Source: Certhia americana (lineage: Eukaryota > Chordata > Aves > Passeriformes > Certhiidae). From it: DNA of 64,000 bases. This document shows positions 1 to 13,310 of the stretch, in pieces. Location of the stretch: NCBI GenBank assembly GCA_018697195.1, contig CM031858.1, positions 87,573,277-87,637,276 of the forward strand. Direction: 5' to 3'. The notes beneath the pieces are model-generated. The model saw only the letters and a list, made by a program, of their open reading frames with translations. It was not told where the DNA came from and ran no database searches. Position 1 is the stretch's first letter. Each line of letters opens with the position of its first letter. The position numbers and the translations under genes are program-made.

Positions 1-3000
1 GATGCTCCCTCCTTATTCAAGATTTGCCAACACTCAGGTCTTTTTTCTAAGGAGAAGTGAGAACTTTTTCAGTTTTGAGTGGTGGAGTTTCTTCTGAGTG
101 GGGACAATGCTTTATTCCTCTCAGACCCTGAACAAGCTTGATATATCTTGTGCCCAGAGCAGAGGGATTTACATCAGTCTCCATGCCCCTGGAGCCTTTC
201 AGCTGAGATAGCTCAACCCTGCAGAGATGGAAAGTTCCTATGTAGTTACCCAGGCTACCAAAGGTTTCTATTTATTATAGCGTGTTTTCAGTGGTGAACC
301 CTCTCAAGAGCCCAAAGACAAGGAAAGCCCATTCAGCAGGGCTGCACTGACTGTGGAATTTTGCTCAGCCATTGCTGAGGCTTTCGTTGGGCTCTCTTTT
401 TGCCACTCAGAAATGCTCAATTTCAATGGCTCAAGTCTCCTTGAGATATTTCAATACAGCTCTCAAACACTCCCCACTCAACCATTCCCCACTATTCCCT
501 TGCTGGAAAGCAGACATAGCTGCTATGATAAAGCTCCTGCTCCAAGGAGGAAAGGGAATGAAAACAGACAATCACCCCAGTCTCTGCAGGCCAGAAGCTG
601 CAGATACATTTTCATGCGGCAGATGTTTGCATGGAGAGAACTCACAGATTCAGTTCGTGAAATACATCCCATACTCAGACTTCTCTCCATGTCTCTTCTT
701 CCTCACCAGAGGAAGATCCAACCTTGATTTTGATTATCTACTTAATGCTCAAAAAAAAATATCCCAGACTATCCCTAAAAGCCTCTTGCCATGTATCCAG
801 GCCCAGATGCAACCTGCAGGAAGCCTCAAAGTTAGAAGAGCCAGAACTCACAGTGGACCCAGGCTGGTACTGGCACATGAGACACAGATATAATCAGGAG
901 AGGGACACCACCAAATAAAACCAGCAGCTCCATCACAGCTTCCGGTCGTTCTCTGCCTTTCTGCAGCTTTGTCTGCCTTCAGAGTGCAGAGAACAGGGCA
1001 CACACCCCATAGCACACCCTAGCAAAAGGTCAAAGTGAAAACAATCTCTCTTGGGCTGTAGCTGTTTTTGGCTCTTCCTTTTCCTGAAGCCTGGTCCCTG
1101 CAGACACCTAGCTCCTCCATCAATCCCTCCATTCCTAGGCCTGTCCAGTGCACTGGACTCCTCTTGTTTGTCTCCTTGCTGAACTGTCATTCCCTATGGT
1201 GCTTGACAAACCTCTTCCCCAGGACTTCTGCCCCATGTCCTGTCTCCACCCTGGCACAGTGGGTGAGGTCTGTGCACTTCCTGAGTCTCTTCAAGCCAAA
1301 CGGGCAAAGCTCAGCCCTGAGGATTTGTAAAACCCGAACCATGCCAGGCACAGAGAAGAAAATAACTCTGCTATCTTTTTCTGAGCAGGCTGCAGCTTCA
1401 TGCCTTCGTTATGTATTACTCTTGTCATCAGCCGAAAAGCATGCAGGAAAACAGCCAAGCCTAGCTTATCAAATGTGCCTGGTAAGAATATCTTGTGGTT
1501 TAAAGCCTTGGCACAGCACAGAGCACAGACAAATGCTTCCGCTGCAACTGTTTGAATTTTCCTGGCTACTTTGGAGGCAGGCCAAGGGAACCAGTCTCAC
1601 CCTGAAGCTGGTCATGTATGAGTGTCTTGCTGAACCAAGGCCAAAATTTCCCTAGAAGAAAAAAGGCAGAGATTGTATAAGCATGAAAATAAAAAACAAC
1701 AAAAAAAATATTTCCATAAGGCATGGAAATGAGGAACAAATCTACAGTAAATTAGCTAGAGATGAACATTTGTATTCAGATTTCATTAACTTGCACATCT
1801 GGTTAAAAAGAGGCATGATTTATTGCAAGCTCTAAGGAGATGTATGGGCCTCTATTAAGTGATTAGGGAGAGTTGTCTCCCTCCTCCCCCAATCATTTTG
1901 TTTCCTGTTTTAATTTCATAATAGCTGGTTTGAAATTTCCACAAACACTAATGGTATCTGTTTTCCCTTGTGAGAGTTCAGCTCCTTTGATAATCAAAGA
2001 TAAGACAAGGTAGCAGCCTTTAGCAGAAGACTGTTGGCACAGCCCTGGGAGCAGTCTGACAGAATGGACTCAACAGTGTGGCAAATGGCAAGTGTACCCT
2101 GATGGGGAAGATTTTCTGTACCCAGAAAGACGGCACAGCACTCATAAAAAGTCACCCTTCGATATTAATGAAATGGCTTGCACTAAGTGAACGTATATCT
2201 AAGCTGACCACCGCACACCTGATGGTGACATTAAGCACCTGAGGGTGGGGGTGGCAGTGCCAGTCATGGGATGCTCTGGGGAGCTGCAGGTGCTGTGATT
2301 TTTCCACCACCAAGCCCTGTTCTCCTGTCCCATCTTTGCCAGGTTGCTGGAGTTCTCAGCCAGCCCATGGGCCCCACATTTTATGCCCCAAGAATGCAGG
2401 ATGCTACTGCCTGCATAGCCCCATTGCATACAGGTATGAGTAGTCCCAACCCTTTGCTTCCCTTCATCACAATTCTGCATCCCTAAATAATGTGATTTTT
2501 AAACCTGATATTGTACAATTTGCCCAAAAGGCAGTCTCCATCCTCTTGGGGGAAAACTGGTGGGGTAAGATTTATGTCCCTTCTCAGGTGCCCAAGAGTA
2601 TGGAAAGGTAAAGGTGACTTCAAATAACCCCCATGTAGGTCATTGTTTACTCCTAGCAAAAGTACAGCTGGCAGTGTTAGGTGTGTGAGGGAGAAATTAA
2701 GCAGCCGTGGGTTTCATGTGGCAGCTAGAGCTGAATGTACTCAGTTACTGCTCAAGCCCACACAGTAAGGCTGTGGAAGAGATACATGCATAATTCATAT
2801 ACTTTTAATTAAATGGTAACATCTTTCAATATATTGAATTTACTGCAATTACATTAATTGCAATTACATTTATCTCTTCACACCCTCTGACCTACTGAAG
2901 CATCACTTTTTTTTCTTTCAGTTACAATATGAGGATAAACAACACTAATTGGACTTTAGGACTAGACGTGACAAAGGAGACCCGGAGCTGTTCCAGGCTG

Positions 3001-6000
3001 TCCCCACTAGAGAGAGCAGTGCCAGAACAGGGTTGCCCAAGGGCCACAGAGGGAGATAGAAGCTGCCCTGAGCTGACCCACAGATGCAGGGAAGAAGTCC
3101 TGCATGTCCTAAAGCTACTTCCTCCCTGAGGCTTGGATACAGTGTTCTTGGAAGGGTTTTCAAGCAAGCAATGCTGTCCTGCAGGAGCTTTGTTCAAGCA
3201 GAGACCACAGTGCAGCCAGGGCTATGCAAGCAGTGGTGAACAGGCTGGTGGGAACAGTGGTTTGGGATTGGCAGAGGTGGTGCTTGGACACCAAGTGAGA
3301 CACTTCAGTGCTGCACAAATATTTGTTCAGGAGAAGGGTGTCCCTAGGAAGTGGATCCTGGCCCTTTTGCCATTGAATTCGTAAGTAATGCACAGCTAGG
3401 AGATGTGTCACCTTTGAGGAGCAGGCTGCTGAGACCCACCATGGCACATTCTTCTCTGCTGAACTCATTGCTCAGCTCCCCACAGTCTGTGATGGGATCT
3501 GTTGGGTGCAGTGCAGGGCCAGTGTCTGGGTTTGATGGGCTGGGCAGGTCACAGCACAGCTGTGCTGGGGACCACTCATGTATGGGAAGATGTTTCAAGG
3601 CAGCAAGGATGGGCCACAGGACTGGCAGTGCAAGGATTCAAGCCACTGCATTAATCCAGTTTTCCAGAGAGGGAATCTAAATCATCTTGCTGGAGAAAGA
3701 TGGGAGATAGAAATCCCACAAGGGTAGAATGAGAGTGAAGAAAGGACACCTCTCCCACCACATGCCCCATTTCTTTCCAAAGCTTCAAAGTTTAGCACAG
3801 CAATATGGAGCAGCGTAGCTGAAGACCTCAGTGGTGGGAAAGGATAAAAGGGTGGTCATTGGTCATGTAGGATTACGATGATGACAGGGAGGCTGCAAAA
3901 ACACCCTGTCTGAAGCAAGAAGAAAGAAAAGAGATAAGAAGGAAGTGACGGAAGAAGGGAAAGAGAAAGAGGAAGGAAGGAGAAAGAGAAGGAGAGAGCT
4001 AGGGAAGGAAGGTGAATGGTCATGTTTCTTTGGGGTGACTCTGTTCACTAAGGCCTCACTGATAAAACGAAATTAAACATCCAAAATACAAGAGCAAACT
4101 CATTCACTTCAATGGTAGAGCAAGTGATAATATCCTTTCTTTAACACTGCTCCTCTATGTCCTTCTCTGGTGCCATGGAGTAGGCAGGAGAGTCACTGAG
4201 GCTGAGCAGTGTACCCACAGATATTTACTGGACTTGATGGGAGCTCCTGCAGCCCTGTCTGATGGCAGACCCTCACTAGCCAGCTGGTTTCTAATGAGAG
4301 ATCATCTCTTGGAGACTTCCTGGTTGGCAAGAAAACCTTTTATGCTGTAATGCCTGTTAGACATTGGACCCAGGGCAGCAGAAGGGGAGGTGAAAGATGA
4401 GTGAGACACAGAGGAAAGGTAGAAAAATGCAGATGAAGGAGCCCCTTCTGAGGGTCAGGGAAAGCCAGAGCTAGCAAGGGCCTTCAAAAAAGCGCAAGAG
4501 TTTCTACTGGAAAGTCAACAAAGCCAGAGGTGCTTGTGTGGGAGGGGCGGTCACACGGGTAAAGGAAGCAGGCACCCATGAACCAGTCTGTGAGTGAGTG
4601 CCAAGCAGAGGAGGGAGGAGGATTGGCAGGGTGGCACAGAAGGGCACTAAAGGGCTGTGAGGCCGGCCATTAGAGGAGGCACCTTCTGTTCCCAGTGGCT
4701 CACAATAACCAGGGCAAGTTGTCAGGAACCCACACTGAGCCTTGGCATGCTGAGCTGGAAGTGGCAAAATGGGAGTGCTCTTGGGCTGCAGAGCTAAGTC
4801 ATCTCCAGCACTTTCTGTCCCTGTCTTCATGCACTGGCAGCCTTGGCAGAGGTACTTTTCAGGAGCTGTCATCCCCATGTTGCCACAGAGGGGCTGCGAG
4901 CCAGTGTGACAAGGGCACTGCTGCTCTCATTCAGAGCAAGCACGTGTACTGCTACAGGTGACCCTGATCTGCTCCTTCAGCAAAGATTGGTCCTGTGGGG
5001 CTTAGTCAGCTTTGGAGGGCACAAGCTGGAAATGTCTTAGCAGGAGGGAGGAGTTATCAGTCTCACAGTGACGCTTCTACCACTGTGTCGGAGTCCAGAA
5101 TAGTCCTTTGATTGTCCTGGATGATTTCAGACCTAGACAGGGGGCTGAGAGACCTTGGCAAGGAGTCAAAAACTCCCGTGCCTTTGATTTTAGCCCTTAG
5201 GAGAAATTGCCATCTCTGTGTGAGGATTTACAAACCATGAGAGTTTAAGTAGAGTGATAGTTAATTACTCACAGGGTGAGAATAGATTTCTGCATTTTTT
5301 AGAGTGGTGGGCAGGGAAGACAAGATGGAGGGAACTCATGGCTTTTGCGCTTCTTCCTTCTTCCTCATCTGCTCCATTTTCTGTTGTGACAGTGGCACTT
5401 TTGATTGGCTTAGAGTAGAGGCTGACTTTCTAACATAGATGATAGGTATTGGAAAATTCTTGTAAACACTGTGGACTTAATTTTTAGTATAAAAGTAACA
5501 GGCGCCTTAGGGGTGGTGATTTTTGCTGTGAACTGACCTGCTGCACAGACCTCTGCAAGTCAGGGAAAGAATGTGATAGATAAGAAAAAATAAACAACCT
5601 TGAAAAACAAAAGAGACATCTCTCAACCTTTTCTTTGATCTTGGGGCTGGGGAAAAGAGACTTTCTGCATCTCGGGAATCACCAAAACACACAGAAACCC
5701 AAGACCACTGAATTGCTAATTTAGCACACTCAGGTAGAGGGCAGCTCACACTGACCTTTCTCCCCATAGCCTCGTGCACCTACTCATGGCCTCACAACAT
5801 GGACACAAGGCAGTGTCCCAAACCTCAAAGCCTCAGCTCCAGCCTCTTACATACACAAGCACCACAGCTCTCAACCTCAACAGCCCCAAACCCTCACTGA
5901 GTGGCCATTAAGCGCAAATATCTCAGCTCCCAGCAAGGCAGTGAACATCCCACCTTGGAGAATGAAGAGGTTTCACATCAAGAAATGTACCTCAAAAAGG

Positions 6001-8072
6001 ACAGAAGTGCTGTTATCACTCCTCTCTCCAAGAAAACCCACCCAATCTTTGTTGTCTCATGCCACCTTGTGCCCTTGGCAAGCCTGGCATTTCTGGAAGG
6101 GGGCCAGAAGTCAGAGCAGAGCATGAGACAATTAGCACAGAAATCATGGGGGAGTTTTTTTGTTGTTTTTGAGAGCAGCAAGGCAAATAATTTAAAAATT
6201 AAAATATTTGAGTTCTTCACATTATGGAGTCCCTGGGATGCTAAGCTGACTGATGCAATATCTTTTAAGACAATAATTTTTGCTGTGGTTTTCTTGAATA
6301 TCCAGATGACTTTGCTAATAAAAGACAGAGGAAGAAAAATGCAGGGGGGTTAACTTGCTCCCTGCTTGAAGAACTGAATAATCACTGCATGAAACAATAA
6401 AGGTCCATGTAGCTTTTATGCCACTCTGATAACACAGCTGAGCATTCACTGGCATTATATAGAAAACACACATACTGCAGAAATACTCAATAAAAAAATA
6501 ACATAGCTAGTAGCAATTGCATATTGCTTATGTAATGAGGCAATTTTATATTTGTAATTGGAAAAAAAAAGTTAAAAGGCAAATAATATTTCACTCAGTA
6601 CTTCACCATCAGGCTGCCCAGCAGGTGACAGTGTGGGTTGTTTGCTGCTCTCTTTTTTGTTGTTGCTTTCCTATATTCTCCTGACCATCATAGACCCTAA
6701 AGACTGGTGAGAAGACACTTCACAGACCATATGTGCTACTGACAGCACATAAGATGTAGTTGTAATGGTCAGGTTTGTCAAACACATATGATGCCACAGC
6801 TAAACTGCTCCTATTTCCAGCCTCTCACAAAAATGGCAAACCTGCTCTCCTCATCTGACACCAGAAGCTGGGATGCTCCCATGAACCTGTCCTAGGGTGG
6901 CTGGGAAAGGCAAAATGTTGATCTTTTATTTCCCTCATGCCCTGGTGTAACCTCCTGCACATCTGGTCGCAACTGGAGCTGACTCTGGGTTTGCTGCAGG
7001 GTTGCCCTTCAGGTCAGGTTGCACTTGGGCATGGGGATCCCAGTGCTGACCAGCCCCACTGTGCTTGGCAAAGGCATGGCCATTGTCTTTCATGAGGCTT
7101 GGGGTTCCCTCCACTTGCCTGTGTCTGCACCCTGATGGGTGCCTTCCTACCCCTTTGCTGCCACAGGATTGTTGCACTACAGCCAGGCTGAAAGCACTGC
7201 CTTATTGACCCCCCTGCTCCAGCTTAAAAGTGACTGTATGCAAAGTCTGTTTTCTGCTTGAGAAAGCATGTCCCCAGAGATACAGAATTAATCTGAATAA
7301 CTTCACACTCAGTCTCATAGATCAGTCATCTGATAACAAGCCTGATATTGTTCAGATTTACATCTTTGAAGTCCTTACTCTTCTCCATTGCAGCCAAATT
7401 CCACAAGAGTATTTGCCAACCTTTTAGTGCACAGCTTCTCACTACACTGCACCTCAGAACACTGTTTCTTAGCAAAGATCTTTATTAAAGAGAATTAATT
7501 AACTAGGTTTGCTGTCTGGGTAATCAATTTTCTTGGTATAAATTGAGTAGAGTTGGAAGAATGCTGATCTGTTGCTCTTCTGATTTCCCTGCATAGAGAA
7601 TAAAAATAGAAGAAGATCCAGATGGAGAAATTGTGTTGGGATCAGATTCCTTCTGAATACAAAGTTTTGGCAACCTCAGAAAATGGGGTGAACATTGCTA
7701 GGATTTAATTTCCTAAGTGCACTGGGAAAGTTAATGTCAAAGCACAAAACATCCTGATTTGGAGATCTTTGAAGGTTGGGGAAATGTTTCATTCTGAAGC
7801 AACTTTTCATTTAGACATTGAAAGAAAGGAAAAATCAAGGGCAAAAATCTGAGTGAAATGTTCTAATTGTGTTTGAAAATAATTACAGTGAACAGGTTTT
7901 GTTTCTTTTGGGTTTTTTGGTTGATATGTTTCTAAATTTTCCTCGATGGAGACCTGGTGTCTCTCAGCCCTGTGTGGAATATTCCTCTCCACCCCTTCCA
8001 CTCTAGTAATAATTTTTTCTTTTGAGCCCTAGATGAAAGCCCCAAAACCTGTTACGTTTTGTGTTTGTCTAC
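1..8072. other. No supported gene
   Basis: Non-coding as far as I can tell. It is mildly GC-richer between about 2.2 and 5.1 kb. Open frames (for example plus 1071-1655 and 5901-6353) lack domain-like sequence and splice context. One purine tract at 3.9 kb is listed separately. Confidence 0.6.
3915..4013 (+). repeat. Purine-rich GA/GGAA tract
   Basis: About 100 bp almost entirely A and G, with repeated GGAAGGA and AAAGAGAA units. It explains the low-complexity minus-strand Ser/Phe/Leu open frame across it. Confidence 0.85.
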
Positions 8073-8125
8073 CTTGATCTTGCCAGTGTTTTTCTGGCTC
8101 CGGTATTCAGCAAAGTGTGCCCCAC
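8073..8125 (-). CDS. Weak exon candidate, 53 bp
   Basis: Seen: acceptor GGGTTTATTAG and donor AAG|GTAGAC bound two bases plus 17 codons, GAHFAEYRSQKNTGKIK, with one CpG. It is on the strand where gene A would continue, but its entry phase (1) does not match the exit phase of the 14.9-kb exon (2), so at least one unseen exon would be needed. May be chance. Confidence 0.2.
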
Positions 8126-8736
8126 CTAATAAACCCACAAACAATTGGCATCCTACCACACTAGATTATAACTTTAAGGTGGAGGAAACCCTCTGGGCTT
8201 TATGAAGAAATTATCTCTCCATTTTTTCTTTGCATTGTAATATTTTTTATGATGGTGAATCCACTTTCCTTGCAAGCAATTGTCTCCTTTAATTGGCATG
8301 CTGTCCCTTGCCTCCTAAATGACTGGTTTGACTACAAATTGCTCAGACTCTGTGATTTATTTTTCATCTCTTTTATTGCAGGCATGAATACAGGAACAGG
8401 TAAACAGCTGAGCCGTAAAAGTTTCTCTTTAGGCATGTTTTCAACAAAATGCCATCATACACTGTCTGATGATACACGCTGTTACTCAAGTGAAACAAAA
8501 TGGTGTGAGCAGTCTTGCTTTAAAGCTGCTACCCACCACTCAATGCTGCAGCTGCCAAAGAAGCCTTCTCCTCCACTTACTCTCTATCTTCCCTCCTTCT
8601 CCATGTCATCTACAGCTTCTTTTACGGCACTTAACTTTACAAAACACAGTTGTGAGGCTAATCTTACATGCAATTACAGATCAGTCTCAGTATATTTATT
8701 GCAAACTCCTTGAACATCAGGACATTAAGAAAAAGG

Positions 8737-8766
<30 letters not shown>
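8737..8766 (+). repeat. Poly(A) tract, 30 nt
   Basis: Uninterrupted A run preceded by AAAAAGG; a second shorter A run follows at about 8828. No associated element recognised. Confidence 0.9.
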
Positions 8767-8769
<3 letters not shown>

Positions 8770-9539
8770 TCCATTGCATAATTACAAGTCGGTTTTTTGT
8801 AGCAAATGAACCAGAAATGTATTCAGAAAAAAAAAAATAAATAAAAGCAAAGGCTATTTGTAAACAGTTCAAACAAAACATGATGCTGCCTCCAATGAAA
8901 CATTTCACTGCATTGCCAGCTCTGTTTCAAATGGGCACATAGGCATCCTGTTGCAAGAGAGTGAAGCCATGAACTGGAACTTTGGAGGAGTTAATTTTCA
9001 AATTTTGCACTTCCGGGGTCTATGAAACATGAGAAGTCTGCACACACGGTGGGATCTGAGAGAGGTGTGGAATCTCAACCAACATTTCTAAAGAAAACCG
9101 GGTTATTCCTTTCAAAACAAAGTAGTGGAAACAGCTGAGCCACACAAAACAAAGTACTCTTGGTTGGCTTCCATAAAAGACTGCAAAATGAGAAAATATT
9201 TAACTCCTTGCATAGCTATTTAAATGGCCAATAAATTTTGCTGGAATCACCCAAACATGACAACATTGCATTCCGCTGCTTAGAGACGTCACGCTGAAAA
9301 GCTGGGATCTGCTGACAGGGTCAGAGCATCACTTAGGGCACTGCGAAAAGCTGGGGCCACTCCTGATTAGCTTTGCCAGTGTGGCTACAGCAGGAGGTTT
9401 CATCAACCAGCTACTCCCAGATGGAGCACGGCTGTAGTGAAGCCTCTGTGCTTCTGTCACTGTAAGTTGTTATCCCAGCTCCCTGTTCTCCCACAAGGGA
9501 GAACAAATAGCTGTTCTGACAAAAGGTTATTTCTGGCAG

Positions 9540-9660
9540 TTTATCTACACCTAATGAGTAAGGTTCTGCTGGCAGAGCTATGCCGATCACAAATCGTACC
9601 TCGACGCTGAACCCTGGGTGATGCAGCTGAGTCAGCAAGGGTTTGCAATGTAGACCTAGC
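9540..9660. mobile_element. Possible degenerate non-autonomous DNA transposon
   Basis: Seen: TTATCTACACCTAATGAGTA near one side and GCAATGTAGACCTAGCC at the other, i.e. a CTACAC / TGTAGA inverted pairing, with GCTGGCAGAGCTATGCCGAT inside and clustered CpGs. This resembles old reptile/bird miniature elements with GTGTAGAC-type ends, from general memory. Ends are not certain. Confidence 0.3.
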
Positions 9661-11959
9661 CAGAGGGACGGAAAGCAGGATTCATCTCACTTAACTGTAA
9701 TCAGTATAAAGGCAGACACTTAAGTTATTGGCACCTCCGGAAGACAGTTCCTTTGATCTCTCATCAGGTGAGAGCTGGGCATTTTAATGTTAGATGAGAT
9801 GAACCCTTTCCCAGGACAGCTGAAGAGACAAAATCTTTTCAGCCACCCTTTCCTGTCACCAGTTCTGGAGACCATGCTTCAGAAGGCTGCTGTTCAAATG
9901 CGTCATCTTTACACATGTCAATGTACATGATAATGATAGCCTGTGCTGGGCTTCATGCTGCCACAACTACATATGCAAGCTTTAAGCTAGCTCAGATACT
10001 TCTGCATTATTATATAGACATACCTTCAGGCAGAGTATCCTTTAACACCTGTTAAGTTAAATTGTTGGGGCAAATCTGAAATATCTGCCCCTCTGCAATA
10101 TGTTCATGTTGACATTGTCTTGTTCACAGTAGTTTTGGGTAACAGGTGTCCTAACACTGTAATTCCCAACCAGAGGTGAGGCAGAAGTGTTTCTTCAGAG
10201 GATGTGAAAACCAAGATGCTGAAGCATGGCTGAAGAAGGTACGTAGTAAGAAAGAACAAGGTGATGACATTCCACAGATAAAAGTTTAGTTTGATATCAG
10301 TAAAACAGTTTTAATAAAGCTCCATTAGACTGCAGAATAGGAAATGGTGGCAGCCAGTGGATAAGACACTAAAACATGACAAGGCAACGTACTCGGAGTT
10401 GTTCTGTAGAAAGTGTCCCACAGAAACTAAGCAGCCACATAAGCCTTTTCCTCTTCTCCTGGTGGGAACCAAAGAAGGAGGAATCTCTGCCCTTCTTCAG
10501 CTATCCCAGAGCATACCTCAGCTATAAAGACTTGGCTGTATAAAGTAACCTTGTTTCACATTACTTGTTTTCCAGTTTTTATTATTTCAGCTGAAGAAAT
10601 TTTATACAATGGGAGCAAAAATGATGCATTAAAAACAATAAACTAATAGACTGTTTATGAGCCAGAACATCTTATGGGCTAGTCTGACTCAATCATTCAG
10701 TTTTGCTAAAGGCTTTTGCTTAAGTGACTAGACTGTCTTAACATGGATCTGTTTTGCCCCAAAACCTGAAGGTATATTGTGTGTGGGGTTCCTAAAGTCC
10801 ACTCCATGGCAATCAGTATGACTGAAGGGTTCATATTTTTTTCAATTTTTAGGTTGTTTTGGGTTTTTTTTTCCTCTGGGTTTTCCTTTACAATGACTTT
10901 GTGAAACTGTTGCAAATTGGGGGTTACCTAACAGGTAGAAAACCAGATTCAGCTAGTCAGTACAGTGACATTCTCAACCTTACTTCATTTTTCTCTCCCA
11001 AACCAGCATTTCTTGTTACAATTTTCTTTTATTTGTTCTTCAAAATGCTCACTCTCACTTGGACACAGGCAAAATGTGCTGCTGCTTCTCCCTCACCAAT
11101 ACCTTCTGGAAAGCGGTGAGAAAAGGGTAACAAAAAATTGCATTCTTTTGTGCCTGTGCATCTTCTCCTCCTTTCTGATTTCCTCAAAGGATTTATTTAA
11201 CATTCCTAGTCAACCTTTAAGAACCCTGGATTGATGGAGTGGGACATTAAAACATAAGGAACAGAAGTGTCCTGGCACTGCAACTAGAGTGGACAGCATA
11301 CAAGTCATATCTGTTACCCAGAAAAGTCACTGGAATACTCTTGAATCTACAGTCCAGGTGTGGTTTTGTGGCTCCTCATGCCCACTGCTCGGGTCAAGCC
11401 CACTTGACCAAATGTTTAAAAGGTGATTTTCTACCTAATAATTATGCACTGTATTTTGACCCAATTTATGGCAACCAGAAAGTTTTGGATTTGGTTGATT
11501 TAAATGGGAAGCCTAATTCTAATTTGTTGTCCCAGCAAATATAAAATAGTCAAGTCATTTTATAACTTCACACTGAAATCCACAGCTTTCTTACGAACCT
11601 CTCCAGAACTCTCATTTTTGAAAAACAGCAGAAGCTAAGTCTGAAGGAAACCCAGTCTCACAGCATCACTTCCCAACCTCCACACGAACAAACTGCTTAA
11701 GCTGAGATAAAGCCATTGTAATCAGTGCCAAATGAAGGGCAATATTTTATCTTAATACAAATAAGAGAACATATTGTACAGAGTAACAGAAAAATATACA
11801 TCTTCAGCCATTCAAAACACACAAAAGCTTTCCTGTTGAAAGAGTACCTTGTAGCTGACAGTCAGATGTTGTTAGTTTTCTAGATGACCCTGCACTACTG
11901 AACAAGGGGAAAGAGAGACCTTTGTTTTTCCCTAGGAGATGGTTGGTAGCATTACCTGT

Positions 11960-12180
11960 ATACCATCAATTTCCTCCCTGTGGCTGCAGCTCTGCTAGTG
12001 CTGGACCACCCACCCTCCTCATGCCTGAGATAGCTCCACTGGATGTAGAGGCTGCTTGGGTGCTGGAGGTGAACGGGACGTATGGCCAGGTGCATCCTCC
12101 ACAGGTTTGTTGGGACGTACGTGCTGATTAGCAGAGTTAAAAATATGGGTACAGGCACAGCTATGCCATAAACTATCATT
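11960..12180. mobile_element. Possible second degenerate DNA transposon relic
   Basis: Seen: a relatively GC- and CpG-rich block (GGGACGTATGG, GGACGTACGTGCTGATTAGC) ending with AAAAATATGGGTACAGGCAC then AGCTATGCCATAA. It shares the AGCTATGCC phrase with the 9.5-kb block. Both open frames across it look accidental. Confidence 0.22.
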
Positions 12181-12930
12181 GCTCTCTTTATTCAAAGGGA
12201 CCAGTCAATTCATGTCAATCAGGAAGGTGGTTTATTTACCCAGGAAGGAAAAAATTCTTCTCATGTGAGCTACGTCCACACCGCTGAGGCTCTGCAACCT
12301 TCAGTGCTGGGGCAGAAGATGTCTGAGTGTGGGCTAGCCTTAAAGCCTAGGCAAACTGGAGAAGATAAAACTCCTCACTTACTTTAAAAAAGTCAGTATC
12401 AAGCTAGAAAGTCAGTAGCAAATTACTTTAAACAATGGATTTTTTTATCCATTAATGGAAATACGGTAAGATTTAGTTGAAGGTTTAGGTCAAGGTGACA
12501 AGCTACAGGGAGTATTGGGTGTGTACATCTGTGTGGTGGGGTGTCTCTCCCCCTGGCAGCTATTTATATCTCTGAGTGAAGGTTAAGGTTAGGAATTTAA
12601 TAAGACAGCCGTTTATTCTGTGGAGACTAACAGTCCTGGGGTTAGGATGTAATAATCATTCTTCTGCTTTAAAAATGGTTCTCTTAACAAATAGCAGTAG
12701 CTCATTGCAATTTTCAGTTGTACAAAATGACATATTTTCTATGTTACTATCAAAATATTCTGCATAACATTAATTTCTGTGCACTTATTAACATATGTAC
12801 AGAACAGTGTTTCCCAATAGGAATCAGTATGCTCCTCGCTGATCCTCTTTGCCCTAGATTTACCAAAACCAAACCAGAAATTAATTGTGTTAATAGTATA
12901 AAATCTCAGGAGAGATAAACGATTGAAGGT

Positions 12931-13310
12931 TTATTTCCCAGCAGCAAATGAATAAAGGAACTCCTTCAAGTTAAAGTCTAGCCGAGACGTGATTTTAACC
13001 AACCGTGGTGAATCCAGGCAAGCCAGGAATATCACACATTTTCCCGATGCGTTATGTTGAGTACACAGAAGCAGAGGAATGTAAACAGACAGAAGGCACA
13101 TGAAAGGCCCCAATCCATTCTCCATCTGACGGAAGTGCGAATTTCATAATTCTGTCATCAAGAGTCTTTTCATCATTTTCTCTCTCTCAAGTTCACGCCT
13201 CAGAGTCTCAGCACTGTGTAATTAATGCAAAAACAGCCAATTATGGGAACAACAATAAGTCTCAGATTTCAATTTAAAATAATTAACATTTTCAAAATAC
13301 CAAAGGAGGG
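12931..13310. promoter_or_regulatory. CpG-enriched block with TAATTA motifs, possible conserved element
   Basis: Seen: about eight CpGs within 12979-13200 against a CpG-poor background, followed at 13217-13290 by GTAATTAATGC, CCAATTATGG, ACAACAATAA and AATAATTAAC. These are homeodomain-, and SOX-like words. The minus-strand open frame here (to 12931) lacks clear splice sites. Regulatory role is inference only. Confidence 0.25.

Noticed and set aside
1071..1655. The longest plus-strand open frame, about 195 codons
   Set aside because: No domain-like pattern, no splice or start context and ordinary intron-like composition. It is expected by chance at this length in 64 kb with two strands.
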